Source of the DNA: Acidimicrobiales bacterium
Lineage (GTDB): Bacteria; Actinomycetota; Acidimicrobiia; Acidimicrobiales; DATDAH01
Reading direction: 5' to 3'
Assembly (NCBI GenBank): GCA_016794585.1
Contig: JAEUJM010000041.1
Coordinates: 1 to 64,000 of the forward strand
Length of the DNA: 64,000 nucleotides
Made by a program: the position numbers and the translations under genes. The notes beneath the pieces are model-generated. The model ran no database searches and had not been told where the DNA came from. It saw nothing but the letters and a program-made list of their open reading frames with translations. This document shows, in pieces, positions 31,514 through 39,838 of this stretch. Each line of letters begins with the position of its first letter. The stretch's first letter is position 1.

Positions 31514-31587
31514 CACTGGCTCCTCCTCCGTCGGAGCGGCTTCGCCATCCGGTTCGCCGACCGTGCGGCTCCGCTCCGCTCGCCACG
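31511..31587 (-). repeat. Dispersed 77-bp repeat, copy 1
   Basis: On the minus strand it reads GTGGCGAGCGGAGCGGAGCC and onward to AGGAGGAGCCAGTGTCA. It is about 80% identical over 77 bases to 52546-52622. The mfd stop lies at its edge. Confidence 0.75.
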
Positions 31588-31671
31588 TCACCAGGTCACG
31601 CCCGCTGATTGTCCAACTGGACCGGCCCAGCTGTGATCCGGCCTGACCTTTGGGCGGGGGACCCCGCCCCC

Positions 31672-31677
31672 TAGGAT
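31672..31677 (+). promoter_or_regulatory. -10 box (TAGGAT) for the PpiC/SurA-like gene
   Basis: Nine bases separate it from the GTG at 31687. Confidence 0.45.
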
Positions 31678-31686
31678 GATCGCCCT

Positions 31687-32796
31687 GTGACCCGAACCCT
31701 CCGACTCTCTGCCGTCGCGCTCGTGGTGCTGCTCGCCGCCGCCCTCTCGGCCTGCTCCGACTCCGACACCGGCGGCACCGCGCTCACCGTGAACGGCACC
31801 GAGGTGAGCCAGCAGGTGATCGAGGACGAGATCGACGACCTCGTCGATTACGCCAAGCAGAACCCCGACTCGCAGTTCTACACCGCCGTGTTCGGCGAGG
31901 ACGCCAGTGAGGAGACGGTGAGCACCGCCTTCACGGCCCAGGTGCTCCAGGAGCGGGTGGTCTCCATCATCATCAACGACGAGTTCGAGGAGCGCGGCCT
32001 CGAGATCACCCAGGAGGACCGCGACGCCGCCGAGGCGCAGTTCGCCTCCCAGCTGGCCCCGCAGCCGACCGACCCCACCCAGACCACGGCGGACCCCGCC
32101 GCCGGGCAGGCCTTCTTCGACACCTTCTCCGAGGAGTTCCGAGACTTCGAGATCACCTTCAACGCCCAGGCGGTGGCGCTTTCGGAGGCACTCGCGGCCG
32201 AGGCGCAGGAGGAGGCGGGCGTCACCGACGCCGACGTGCAGGCCTACTACGACGACAACCAGGACCAGTTCACCCAGAACTGCGCCAGCCACATTTTGGT
32301 CGAGGACGAGGCCACCGCCAACGACCTGCTGGCCCAGCTCGAGGGCGGGGCCGACTTCGCCACCCTGGCCGAGGAGAACTCCACCGACACCGGCTCGGGC
32401 GCCCAGGGCGGCGATCTCGGCTGCCAGGCGCCGGGCACCTTCGTGCCCGAGTTCGAGACCGCCATCGACGAGGCCACCGTGGGCGAGGTCACGGGCCCGG
32501 TCGAGACCGAGTTCGGCTTCCACCTCATCCTCGTGAGCTCGAAGGGCGTGCAGCCCTTCGAGGACGTGGAGGAGCAGATCCGCACCCAGCTCGAGACGCC
32601 GGCCGACGACCCGCTCAACACCTTCCTGCCCGACGCCCTGGCCAACGCCGACGTCGAGGTGAACCCCCGCTACGGCAGCTGGGACCCCGAGACCCAGACC
32701 GTCGTCCCGCCCGAGGGCCCCGAGTCGCCCACCACCACGGTGGCGCTGCCCACGGTCGACCCGGCGGCCACCCCCTCCACCGTCCCCGGGGGTTGA
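31687..32796 (+). CDS. SurA/PpiC-like peptidyl-prolyl isomerase lipoprotein
   Basis: 369 residues from GTG. Lipobox ALSAC at about residues 19-23. The N-terminal helical chaperone part (about 30-180) has TVNGTEVSQQVIEDEIDDL; the PpiC parvulin domain (about 195-290) has NCASHILVEDEATANDLLAQL, ADFATLAEENSTD, GGDLGCQAPG and VETEFGFHLILV. It is probably a membrane-anchored folding factor for exported proteins. In M. tuberculosis the slot between mfd and mazG is different, so this is a lineage-specific placement. mazG overlaps its stop (TTGA). Confidence 0.9.
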   Translation: MTRTLRLSAVALVVLLAAALSACSDSDTGGTALTVNGTEVSQQVIEDEIDDLVDYAKQNPDSQFYTAVFGEDASEETVSTAFTAQVLQERVVSIIINDEFEERGLEITQEDRDAAEAQFASQLAPQPTDPTQTTADPAAGQAFFDTFSEEFRDFEITFNAQAVALSEALAAEAQEEAGVTDADVQAYYDDNQDQFTQNCASHILVEDEATANDLLAQLEGGADFATLAEENSTDTGSGAQGGDLGCQAPGTFVPEFETAIDEATVGEVTGPVETEFGFHLILVSSKGVQPFEDVEEQIRTQLETPADDPLNTFLPDALANADVEVNPRYGSWDPETQTVVPPEGPESPTTTVALPTVDPAATPSTVPGG

Positions 32797-34229
32797 CGGA
32801 CCACCTCGTCGTCGTCGGGCTCGGCCCCGCCGGCCCGGACCTGGTGACCGCGGGCACGCTCGCGGCCATCGAGGCCACCCCGCACCGCTACCTGCGCACC
32901 ACCCGCCATCCGGCGGCGCCCGTGGTGGGGGAGGCCGCGTCGTTCGACGCCGTGTACGACGGGGCGGACACCCTCGACGAGGTCTACCGCACCATCGCCG
33001 ACGCGCTGCTGGCGGCCGTGGCCGAGCACCACCGGGTGCTGTACGCGGTGCCCGGCTCCCCGGTGGTGGCCGAGCGCACGGTCGAGCTGCTCCTCGAGGC
33101 GGCGGGAGACCCGGCGCACGACGTCGAAGTGGAGTTGCTGCCGGCGCTTTCGTTCGTGGATCTGGCCTGGGCGCGCCTGCGCATCGACCCGGTGGCCGCC
33201 GGCGCGCGCCTGGTCGACGGCCAGCGCTTCGCGGTCGAGGCCGCGGGGGAGCGGGGGCCGCTGCTGGTGGCCCAATGCGATCGCCGCTCGGTGCTCTCGG
33301 ACATCAAGCTGGCGGTGGAGGACGACGCCCCCGAGCGGGTCGTGGTGCTCCAGCGCCTCGGCCTGCCCGACGAGCGGGTCGCCGAGGTGGCGTGGGACGA
33401 CCTCGACCGGGAGGTCGACGCCGACCACCTCACGTCGCTGTGGATCCCCGAGCTGGCCGCCCCGGTGGCGGCCGAGCTCCAGCGCTTCAAGGAGCTGGTC
33501 ATCACGCTGCGCCAGGAGTGCCCGTGGGACGCGGAGCAGACCCACGCCAGCCTCGGTCGCCATCTGATCGAGGAGACCTACGAGACCATCGAGGCCATCG
33601 ACGGCGTCGACGTCGAGGCGGGCACCGGCTTCGAGCACCTCGAGGAGGAGCTGGGTGACCTGCTCTTCCAGGTGTTCTTCCACGCCACCCTCGCCACCGA
33701 GGAGGGCCAGTTCACCCTCGCCGACGTGGCCCGGGGTATCCACGACAAGCTCCGCCTGCGCCACCCCCATGTCTTCGGCGACGTCGAGGTCGAGGGCGCC
33801 GGTGACGTCATGCGCAACTGGGAGCAGATCAAGAAGGCCGAGAAGGGTCGCGACAGCGTGATGGACGGCATCCCGGCGGCCCTGCCGGCGCTCCTCTACG
33901 CCGCCAAGGTGCAGAAGCGGGCCGACAACTCGGGGTTCGCGTACCCCTCGCTCGATGCCGCCTTCGCCGACGTCGAGGCCGAGGTGGCCGAGGCCCGCGA
34001 GGATCCATCGGCGCACGAGGTGGGCGACATCCTCTACGCCGCCACCGGCCTGGCGCACCACCTGAACATCGATCCTGAGTCCGCGCTGCGGGGTGCCGCC
34101 GACAGGTTCCAGGCGCGCTTCCGCGTCGTCGAGCGACTGGCCGACGCCGAAGGCATCGACCTCAACGCCGCCGACGCCGCCACCCTCGACCGCTGGTGGA
34201 CGACGGCCAAGGCCGAGCTGGGCGCCTGA
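32793..34229 (+). CDS. mazG: YabN-type methyltransferase-MazG pyrophosphohydrolase fusion
   Basis: 478 residues from TTG, overlapping the previous stop by 4 nt. Residues about 1-215 are a tetrapyrrole-methylase-like domain (VVVGLGPAGPDLVTAGTL, YAVPGSPVVAERTV); residues about 225-478 hold two MazG repeats (LRQECPWDAEQTHASLGRHL, then EETYETIEAID and EELGDLLFQVFFHA, the EExxD-type Mg site). MazG hydrolyses NTPs, clearing abnormal nucleotides. The methylase-like domain has no settled role. Confidence 0.93.
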   Translation: MTDHLVVVGLGPAGPDLVTAGTLAAIEATPHRYLRTTRHPAAPVVGEAASFDAVYDGADTLDEVYRTIADALLAAVAEHHRVLYAVPGSPVVAERTVELLLEAAGDPAHDVEVELLPALSFVDLAWARLRIDPVAAGARLVDGQRFAVEAAGERGPLLVAQCDRRSVLSDIKLAVEDDAPERVVVLQRLGLPDERVAEVAWDDLDREVDADHLTSLWIPELAAPVAAELQRFKELVITLRQECPWDAEQTHASLGRHLIEETYETIEAIDGVDVEAGTGFEHLEEELGDLLFQVFFHATLATEEGQFTLADVARGIHDKLRLRHPHVFGDVEVEGAGDVMRNWEQIKKAEKGRDSVMDGIPAALPALLYAAKVQKRADNSGFAYPSLDAAFADVEAEVAEAREDPSAHEVGDILYAATGLAHHLNIDPESALRGAADRFQARFRVVERLADAEGIDLNAADAATLDRWWTTAKAELGA

Positions 34230-34372
34230 GCGCCCCCTCGCCCCATTTTCCGGGCCGGTGGGTCCACGGGGGAGCGATCCGGCTCGGCACCTCCGCCGGC
34301 GTGCGCCCCGGATTCCTCGCTGACCTGGCCCCATAGGGTGGGGGCCCACCAGGAGACCCGTGGGGGAGCGGC

Positions 34373-35953
34373 GTGAACGAGGACGTGGGCGTGGGCACCG
34401 GCGATGCATCGGCGACGCCGCTCGGGGCGGCCGGCACGGACCGTGACACCGGCGTGCCTGCGGAGTGGGCGCCGGCGCTGGCCGAGCTCGAGCGCCGCCG
34501 GGCCGCCGCGCACGCGATGGGCGGCGCCGAGCGGGTCGAGCGGCTGATGGCGGCCCGGGGCAAGCTGGACGCCCGGGCCCGGCTCGACGCCCTGTTCGAT
34601 CCCGGCACCTTCGTCGAGCTGGGGACCCTCGTCGGCGGCCCCGACCTGCCCGGCGACGCGCTGGTGGCCGGCTTCGGTGACGTCGACGGGCGGGTCGTGC
34701 TGGCCGCGGCCGAGGACTTCACGGTGCAGGGCGGCTCGATCGGCCGGGACTCGGCGGCCAAGCGTTACCGGGTGGTGCAGCTGGCGGCGCAGGAGCGGGT
34801 GCCGCTGGTGTTCCTCCTCGACGGCGCCGGCCATCGTCTGACCGCCGGTGAGGCGCCGGCTCGAACGCCCGGCGACCTGCTGGCGCTGGCCGACCTGTCC
34901 GGTCGGGTGCCCATGGTCTGCCTGGTGCTCGGCGCTTCCGCCGGGCACGGCGCGCTCGCCGCGCCGCTGAGCGACTTCGTGGTGATGACCGCCCACGGGG
35001 CACTGTTCACCGGGGGACCGCCGTTGGTGAAGGCGGCCATCGGCGAGGACGTGACCAAGGAGGAGCTGGGCGGCCCGGCGGTCTGCGAGCCGGCGGGCAC
35101 CGTGCACCGGGTGGTGGGCACCGACGCCGAGGCGCTGATGCTGGCCCGCCGCTACCTGTCCTACCTGCCGTCCCACGCCGGCGGCGCGGTGCCCGTCGTG
35201 ACCGGGCCGCAAGGCACCGGCGACGGTGAGGGGGGCGCCGGCGCGGACGCCGGCGCGGACACCGGGCCCCGACGCCTCGACGACCTGCTGTCCGTGGTGC
35301 CCGTCAGCGACCGTCGGCCCTACCGGATGGTCGACGTCCTGGAGCGCCTGGTCGACGCCGGCAGCCTCTTCGAGATACAGCCCGGCTACGGGCGCTCGCT
35401 GGTGTGCGCCCTCGCCCGGATCGGCGGTCGGTCGGTGGCGCTGGTGGCCAATGACCCGTCCGTGCGGGCGGGCACCATCGACCGCGACGCGGCCATCAAG
35501 GGTGCCGACTTCCTCACCTCGGTCGGTGCCTTCGGGCTCCCCGTCGTGTTTCTCGCCGACAACCCCGGCGTGCTGGCCGGCACCCAGGCCGAGCGTGACG
35601 GCATCCTCAAGTGGGCGGGCCGCATGTTCCAGGCCGAGCGCCGCCTCACCGGCCCCAAGATCCACGTCACCCTGCGCAAGGCCTTCGGGTTCGGGTCCAC
35701 GGTCATGGGCCACAACCCCTTCGACCACCAGACCACCACGTTCGCGTTCCCCAACGTCACCATGAGCTCGATGCCCGCCGGCCCGGGCGGCGCCAGCGCC
35801 GGCCTCGACGCCGACGAGCAGGCCCGGGTCGAGGCGGCGCAGGCCGCCGGCGTGTGGCGCATGGCTTCGTCGATGGGCGTCGACGAGGTCATCGACCCCC
35901 GGGACCTCCGCAACGCCATCCTCTCCGCCCTCCACCTCGCCGCCCACCGCTGA
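34373..35953 (+). CDS. Acyl-CoA carboxylase carboxyltransferase (beta) subunit
   Basis: 526 residues from GTG. Carboxyltransferase fold with both crotonase-like halves: N-half RLDALFDPGTFVELG, DFTVQGGSIG, KRYRVVQLAAQERVP, VFLLDGAGHR; C-half GRSVALVANDPSVRAGTIDRDA, VFLADNPGVLAGTQAERDG, KIHVTLRKAFGFGS. It would transfer carboxyl from biotin to an acyl-CoA. The oxyanion segment GAGHRL departs from the usual SGGARI, so the acyl specificity, or activity, is uncertain. No biotin-carboxylase gene is adjacent. Confidence 0.88.
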   Translation: MNEDVGVGTGDASATPLGAAGTDRDTGVPAEWAPALAELERRRAAAHAMGGAERVERLMAARGKLDARARLDALFDPGTFVELGTLVGGPDLPGDALVAGFGDVDGRVVLAAAEDFTVQGGSIGRDSAAKRYRVVQLAAQERVPLVFLLDGAGHRLTAGEAPARTPGDLLALADLSGRVPMVCLVLGASAGHGALAAPLSDFVVMTAHGALFTGGPPLVKAAIGEDVTKEELGGPAVCEPAGTVHRVVGTDAEALMLARRYLSYLPSHAGGAVPVVTGPQGTGDGEGGAGADAGADTGPRRLDDLLSVVPVSDRRPYRMVDVLERLVDAGSLFEIQPGYGRSLVCALARIGGRSVALVANDPSVRAGTIDRDAAIKGADFLTSVGAFGLPVVFLADNPGVLAGTQAERDGILKWAGRMFQAERRLTGPKIHVTLRKAFGFGSTVMGHNPFDHQTTTFAFPNVTMSSMPAGPGGASAGLDADEQARVEAAQAAGVWRMASSMGVDEVIDPRDLRNAILSALHLAAHR

Positions 35954-36138
35954 CCCCGGCGGTGGGCCGGGGCGAGCCGACTCGGCCCGGTGGGTCCGCT
36001 GATCCTGGAGCGGAAGGCCGAGTTCGCGCCGTGGATCCCTTCGGGTCGGATGACGGTCGCCGCGCAGAAGAGCGTGCGCGCAGCAGTCGGCGGGCGTCGG
36101 CGTCGGGCGCTTCGCCTCACCTCCATCGTCTCGACGCG

Positions 36139-36144
36139 TAATCT
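36139..36144 (+). promoter_or_regulatory. -10 box (TAATCT) for the secreted protein at 36154
   Basis: Nine bases separate it from the GTG at 36154. Confidence 0.45.
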
Positions 36145-36153
36145 GGCGGCGTA

Positions 36154-37005
36154 GTGAAGGCCCGGGTCATCCCTCTCGTGACGGCGCTCATCCTCGGCGT
36201 CGCGACAGTGCCCGCCGCCGCGCAGGCGCCACCAACGACGATCGCATCGGCGCCGGCGGCCGAGGCGTCCGCCGACATCACGGTTGCCCCAAACACTGGT
36301 CTCGTGGATGAGCAGGTGGTGGCGGTCGAGGTCAGTGGGCTGACCCCGAACACCGAGTTCGAGGTGTGGCAGTGCTCGAACGCCGCCGTGCCCGCCGAGG
36401 GCCGGTGTGCAAGGGCCGGGGTGGCCGACCCGGGGCTGGACGGGGTTCGCTCCGACGCCGGCGGGTCGATCTCGGAGAACGGCGTCGTGCAAGCGGTCAT
36501 CGAGGAGGTCGACGGTCAGTCGTACGACTGCCGCGCACCGTCGGCGAGCTGTGCGATCGTGGTGCTGAGCGGCGAGGGGGACTTCGCTTCACGACCGGTG
36601 CTTGCGGCCGCGACCCTCGCGTTCGCCGCCGACGGCCCGATTGCGCCGGTGACGCTGACGGTGACCCCGTCGACCAACCTCCGCGACGGCCAGTTCGTAC
36701 ACTTCGAGGGAACCGGCTTCGATCCCGACGGCCGTTGGAACTTCTCGCAGTGCCGAGGGGTGGCAGCTCCCCGGGGACCATGCCGGGTCGGGTTCATAGA
36801 GGCGGTTCCGGTGGACGCCGCCGGTGAAGCCCGTGCGAATGTCCGCTTGGGCGCTGAGTTCGACTTCGCCGACGAGGCGATCGACTGCCGGCTCACGCCG
36901 TGCAGCATCGTGATGAGCGACGGCGCCCACGTCGCCGTCGCTGCGGTCACCTTCGCTCCCACCCCCACCACGCCGGTCCCGGTCGCCCCGGCATTCACCG
37001 GCTGA
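36154..37005 (+). CDS. Secreted protein with two neocarzinostatin-like domains
   Basis: 283 residues from GTG. A signal peptide ends near AAAQA (residue about 24). Two copies of an immunoglobulin-like fold follow: ITVAPNTGLVDEQVVAVEVSGL with FEVWQCSNAAVPAEGRC, and LTVTPSTNLRDGQFVHFEGTGF with WNFSQCRGVAAPRGPC. The pattern (P-x-T-x-L-x-D-G, then a paired-Cys loop) is that of the neocarzinostatin apoprotein family, whose founder binds an enediyne. No enediyne genes are nearby, so a different ligand or a structural role is likely. Confidence 0.75.
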   Translation: MKARVIPLVTALILGVATVPAAAQAPPTTIASAPAAEASADITVAPNTGLVDEQVVAVEVSGLTPNTEFEVWQCSNAAVPAEGRCARAGVADPGLDGVRSDAGGSISENGVVQAVIEEVDGQSYDCRAPSASCAIVVLSGEGDFASRPVLAAATLAFAADGPIAPVTLTVTPSTNLRDGQFVHFEGTGFDPDGRWNFSQCRGVAAPRGPCRVGFIEAVPVDAAGEARANVRLGAEFDFADEAIDCRLTPCSIVMSDGAHVAVAAVTFAPTPTTPVPVAPAFTG

Positions 37006-37023
37006 CCCCGGCGACCATCTGTT

Positions 37024-37061
37024 GGAGGAAATAGCCCCCGTATACGGGGGCTATTTCCTCC
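37024..37061. repeat. Perfect 38-bp palindrome at the end of the AbiEi-like gene
   Basis: GGAGGAAATAGCCCCCGTA with its exact complement, centred on GTATAC, no loop. The right arm holds the last two codons and the TAG of the minus-strand gene. It may act as its terminator and as a cassette boundary. Confidence 0.85.
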
Positions 37062-37983
37062 GAAGAAGGTCGAGACGCTCGTCGTAGACGTCGCGCATGG
37101 TGGCCGCGGATTCGGTGCGGTCATCGGTGAGCTCCACGAAGATGAATCGGAGCGTGTCCCACCCCACTCGGGCCGCCTGCTTGTCCCGCGCCAGGTCGCG
37201 GGCGAGGTTGGCGAGCCGGGTGTGCCAACGCCGGCCGTCCGCTTCCATGATCAGGCGAGCTTCCGGATGGGCACCGTCGACGCAGCCCTCGACCCCGTGA
37301 TGGCCGGGGAGCGGGTGCTGGCGGACGAGTGGTGGCAGCCCGGCGAGGCCGACGACCTCGTGCAGCATGCGCTCGAGCTCCGATGCCGGCGCGACGTAGC
37401 CGGGACCGCGCTCGTCCAAGACGTGGGCGAGCTTGTTCATGCCCTTGCGGCTCGGCGCGGCGAGCTCTCGGAAGGTGCGGGCCATCTTGGAGTACGTGAG
37501 CCGCTCGGTGACGATGGCGTGCTCGTAGGCGTGATCCAGCCGCGCCAGGCTGACGTGCGGCGCCAGATCCACCAAGGTGCGGGCGAGGGTCGTCGTGCGC
37601 CGCCCGTTGAGCACGATGATGTGATGGGCGGGCAAGACCCGACTCTGATGCACGGTCGCACCCTTGACTCGCTGATGATCGGGGTGCGGAACGGTGAGGT
37701 GCAGATCCCGTCGCGGAAAGCCCGGGACCCGGAAGTCGGCCGCTGCCGAGTGGTGTGACACGCTCGCCCGCTCACCGGCGGCGAGGTACGCCACCCACAG
37801 GCGGCGGTCCCATGTGGTGCGGTGCCCGGGGTATCCGTAGACACCCGGCGCCAGTCTGATCCAGACGCCGGACTTCAGGAACCGTTCGATCTGCTTGTCC
37901 GAGATGCCCAGGCTGAGGAGCTGGAACCGGGCGAACACGCCGTACTGGGTCGCGGCGAGCTCCGCGACGGTGCTGTCGAGCAT
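37051..37983 (-). CDS. AbiEi-type antitoxin/DUF559 domain protein (orphan)
   Basis: 310 residues. The ATG at 37983 has GGAGG five bases upstream. The N-terminal winged helix is AbiEi_4-like (LAATQYGVFARFQLLSLGIS, then RFLKSGVWIRLAPGVYGYPG). The C-terminal part is a DUF559/Vsr-like endonuclease fold (ARLIMEADGRRWHTRLA, then LRFIFVELTDD). AbiEi is the antitoxin of type IV AbiE systems; no AbiEii nucleotidyltransferase toxin is next to it. The gene is bracketed by two related hairpins, and its stop codon lies inside one of them. Confidence 0.85.
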   Translation of the reverse strand: MLDSTVAELAATQYGVFARFQLLSLGISDKQIERFLKSGVWIRLAPGVYGYPGHRTTWDRRLWVAYLAAGERASVSHHSAAADFRVPGFPRRDLHLTVPHPDHQRVKGATVHQSRVLPAHHIIVLNGRRTTTLARTLVDLAPHVSLARLDHAYEHAIVTERLTYSKMARTFRELAAPSRKGMNKLAHVLDERGPGYVAPASELERMLHEVVGLAGLPPLVRQHPLPGHHGVEGCVDGAHPEARLIMEADGRRWHTRLANLARDLARDKQAARVGWDTLRFIFVELTDDRTESAATMRDVYDERLDLLRRK

Positions 37984-38045
37984 GACTTCCTCCACGTTCG
38001 GAGACGGGTGAGAGGAGGAAGTGCCCGTGGTCTACCAGATGATCT

Positions 38046-38092
38046 CGTTGGAGGAAATACCCCCGCTCTGCGGGGGTTATTTCCTCCAACGA
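38046..38092. repeat. Hairpin upstream of the AbiEi-like gene, related to 37024-37061
   Basis: CGTTGGAGGAAATACCCCCG pairs with CGGGGGTTATTTCCTCCAAC plus G (one bulged T). It shares the gttggaggaaata-cccccg core with the palindrome at the other end of the gene, in the same orientation. Confidence 0.8.
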
Positions 38093-38113
38093 ACGTGGGT
38101 CAGGAGAGGTGGG

Positions 38114-39610
38114 TCAGGGGAGGTCGGCGTCGACCAAGGCGGCGACGTTGAAGCCGGAGTCGACGGCCTGGTGGGTGCCCGAGCCGCGGCCGCCGGCGTC
38201 GCAGCCCACGAGGTAGAGGCCCGGCAGGGGGGTGCGGGCGTCGGGCTTCGAGCGGCCCACCTGGCCGACGACCTGGGCCAGGCCGACGGCCTCGCCGCCG
38301 GCGCCGGGGACGACCGAGTCCCGGGTCATGCGGGAGATCTGGCGGGGGCCGTAGGGCTCGGTGCGGATGGTGTGGGCCCGCAGGTCGGGGTACAGCTCGT
38401 CGAGGACCGCCTGGGCCCGGCGCACGGCCTCGGCGGTGACCTCGGCGCCTCGCCCGTCCCCCGGGTCGGGCGGCACGAACACCTGGATGTTGGCCACCTG
38501 GTGGCCGGGCTCGGCCACCAGCGAGGGGTCGAACTCCGAGGCGACGTCGATGGCGATGAGGGGCACGTCGGGCCACTCGCCGGCGCACATGGCGTCGAAG
38601 CGGGCCTGGTCGAGCCAGCTCTGGTCCGAGAACACCGGCGTGAGGGCGGCGTCGAACACGCGGGTGTCGAACACGTAGCGGATCCCGGCGATCGACCAGC
38701 TCGGCTCCAGGCCACGCACCCGCTCGACGTAGTCGGCGGGGAAGTGGTCGGCCCCGGCCAGGCCGAGGACGGTGGGCTGGATGCCGGCGTTGGAGACCAC
38801 GGCGTGGGCCCGGATGACGCCCTCGTCGGTCTCGACGCCGACCGCGCGCCCGCCATCGGTCACGATCCGCCGCACCCGGGTGCTCGTCAGGTAGCGCCCG
38901 CCCCGCGCGGTGACGAGGTCGGCGCAGGCCTCGGCCACCCGCCCGTAGCCGCCCTTGTGGAACCGTCCGGCGCCGCCGAGGACCATGTTGCGCAGCACGA
39001 GCACCGCCTCGGACGCCGCGAGGCGGTCGACCGCGACCACGAAGAGCATGTTGAGGGTGGCGAAGATCTGCGACTGCAGCCCCGGCGCCAGTCCGTAGGG
39101 GGCCATGAAGTCCGCCATCCCGACCTCGTCGAGGGCGGCCACTTCGTCGTCGGTGAGCGCGAGCATGCCCAGGTAGAACTCGCCGAGGGCGGCCACGTCC
39201 TCGTCGGTGGCGCCGAACACCCGCTTCAGGTTCTCGAGCTCCTCAGGTGCGCCGCTCTGGCGCAGGGCACTGCGCAGCAGGCGCCACTCCCCGTCGGGGG
39301 ACCGGTAGCGCACGGCCGCCTGCTCGCCTTCGGGGATGAGCAGCTCGACGTCGAGGCCCAGGAGGTCGACGAGCTCGTGGAAGCGGGAGTCGACCGCGGG
39401 GATGCCGACGGCGCCGAACATCTCGTAGCGGTAGCCCTTGCGATCGAGGGTCTGGGTCTTGCCGCCCGCCCGTGGCGTCCGCTCGACGAGAGCGACCCGA
39501 CGGCCGGCGTGGGCGAGCAGCGCAGCCGCCGTGGCGCCGCCGTAGCCGGCGCCGATCACCACCACGTCGTACCGGTCGTCTGCCACGGTCTCGTCCCCTG
39601 CGTCGGCCAT
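38114..39610 (-). CDS. FAD-dependent phytoene desaturase-like oxidoreductase
   Basis: 498 residues. The N-terminal Rossmann motif is VVVIGAGYGGATAAALLAHAGRRVALVE; then TPRAGGKTQTLDRKGYRYEM (second FAD contact). The middle shows amine-oxidase/phytoene-desaturase features (FHKGGYGRVAEACADLV), the C-terminus GLYLVGCDAGGRGSGTHQAVDSG. It belongs to the FAD-dependent NAD(P)-oxidoreductase/carotenoid desaturase superfamily; the substrate is not readable. No other carotenoid gene is near. Confidence 0.88.
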   Translation of the reverse strand: MADAGDETVADDRYDVVVIGAGYGGATAAALLAHAGRRVALVERTPRAGGKTQTLDRKGYRYEMFGAVGIPAVDSRFHELVDLLGLDVELLIPEGEQAAVRYRSPDGEWRLLRSALRQSGAPEELENLKRVFGATDEDVAALGEFYLGMLALTDDEVAALDEVGMADFMAPYGLAPGLQSQIFATLNMLFVVAVDRLAASEAVLVLRNMVLGGAGRFHKGGYGRVAEACADLVTARGGRYLTSTRVRRIVTDGGRAVGVETDEGVIRAHAVVSNAGIQPTVLGLAGADHFPADYVERVRGLEPSWSIAGIRYVFDTRVFDAALTPVFSDQSWLDQARFDAMCAGEWPDVPLIAIDVASEFDPSLVAEPGHQVANIQVFVPPDPGDGRGAEVTAEAVRRAQAVLDELYPDLRAHTIRTEPYGPRQISRMTRDSVVPGAGGEAVGLAQVVGQVGRSKPDARTPLPGLYLVGCDAGGRGSGTHQAVDSGFNVAALVDADLP

Positions 39611-39640
39611 GGCCCGCAGTGTCACACGCCCGCCGGCACG

Positions 39641-39653
39641 TCGTGACCGACGG
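39641..39653 (+). repeat. 13-bp direct repeat, left copy
   Basis: TCGTGACCGACGG, repeated exactly at 39760-39772. The pair encloses the inverted repeat at 39682-39733. Confidence 0.6.
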
Positions 39654-39681
39654 GTGGGTTCGACATCCCGCACCGGCCCTT

Positions 39682-39733
39682 CGTTCCGGGTACTCCCGTG
39701 TGTCGTGGAGAACCCAGGGGAGTACCCGGAACG
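39682..39733. repeat. 16-bp inverted repeat with 20-nt loop
   Basis: CGTTCCGGGTACTCCC (39682-39697) pairs exactly with GGGAGTACCCGGAACG (39718-39733), in the 228-base gap between two divergent genes. Together with the flanking 13-bp direct repeats it looks like a small insertion. Confidence 0.8.
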
Positions 39734-39759
39734 CGGAGGTGCCGCCGCCGGACCGTCCT

Positions 39760-39772
39760 TCGTGACCGACGG
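39760..39772 (+). repeat. 13-bp direct repeat, right copy
   Basis: Exact copy of 39641-39653; 106 bases lie between them. Confidence 0.6.
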
Positions 39773-39825
39773 TCGGCCCGGTGCGTGGTGACCTTGGACC
39801 CTGTGAACAGCTGGTGACGGCGACC

Positions 39826-39831
39826 TACCGT
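39826..39831 (+). promoter_or_regulatory. -10 box (TACCGT), leaderless glutamate-synthase-like gene
   Basis: Seven bases separate it from the GTG at 39839. Confidence 0.55.
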
Positions 39832-39838
39832 CGCCTTT

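Noticed and set aside
37024-38092. CRISPR array
   Set aside because: Only two hairpins around one gene; no regular spacers or cas genes.
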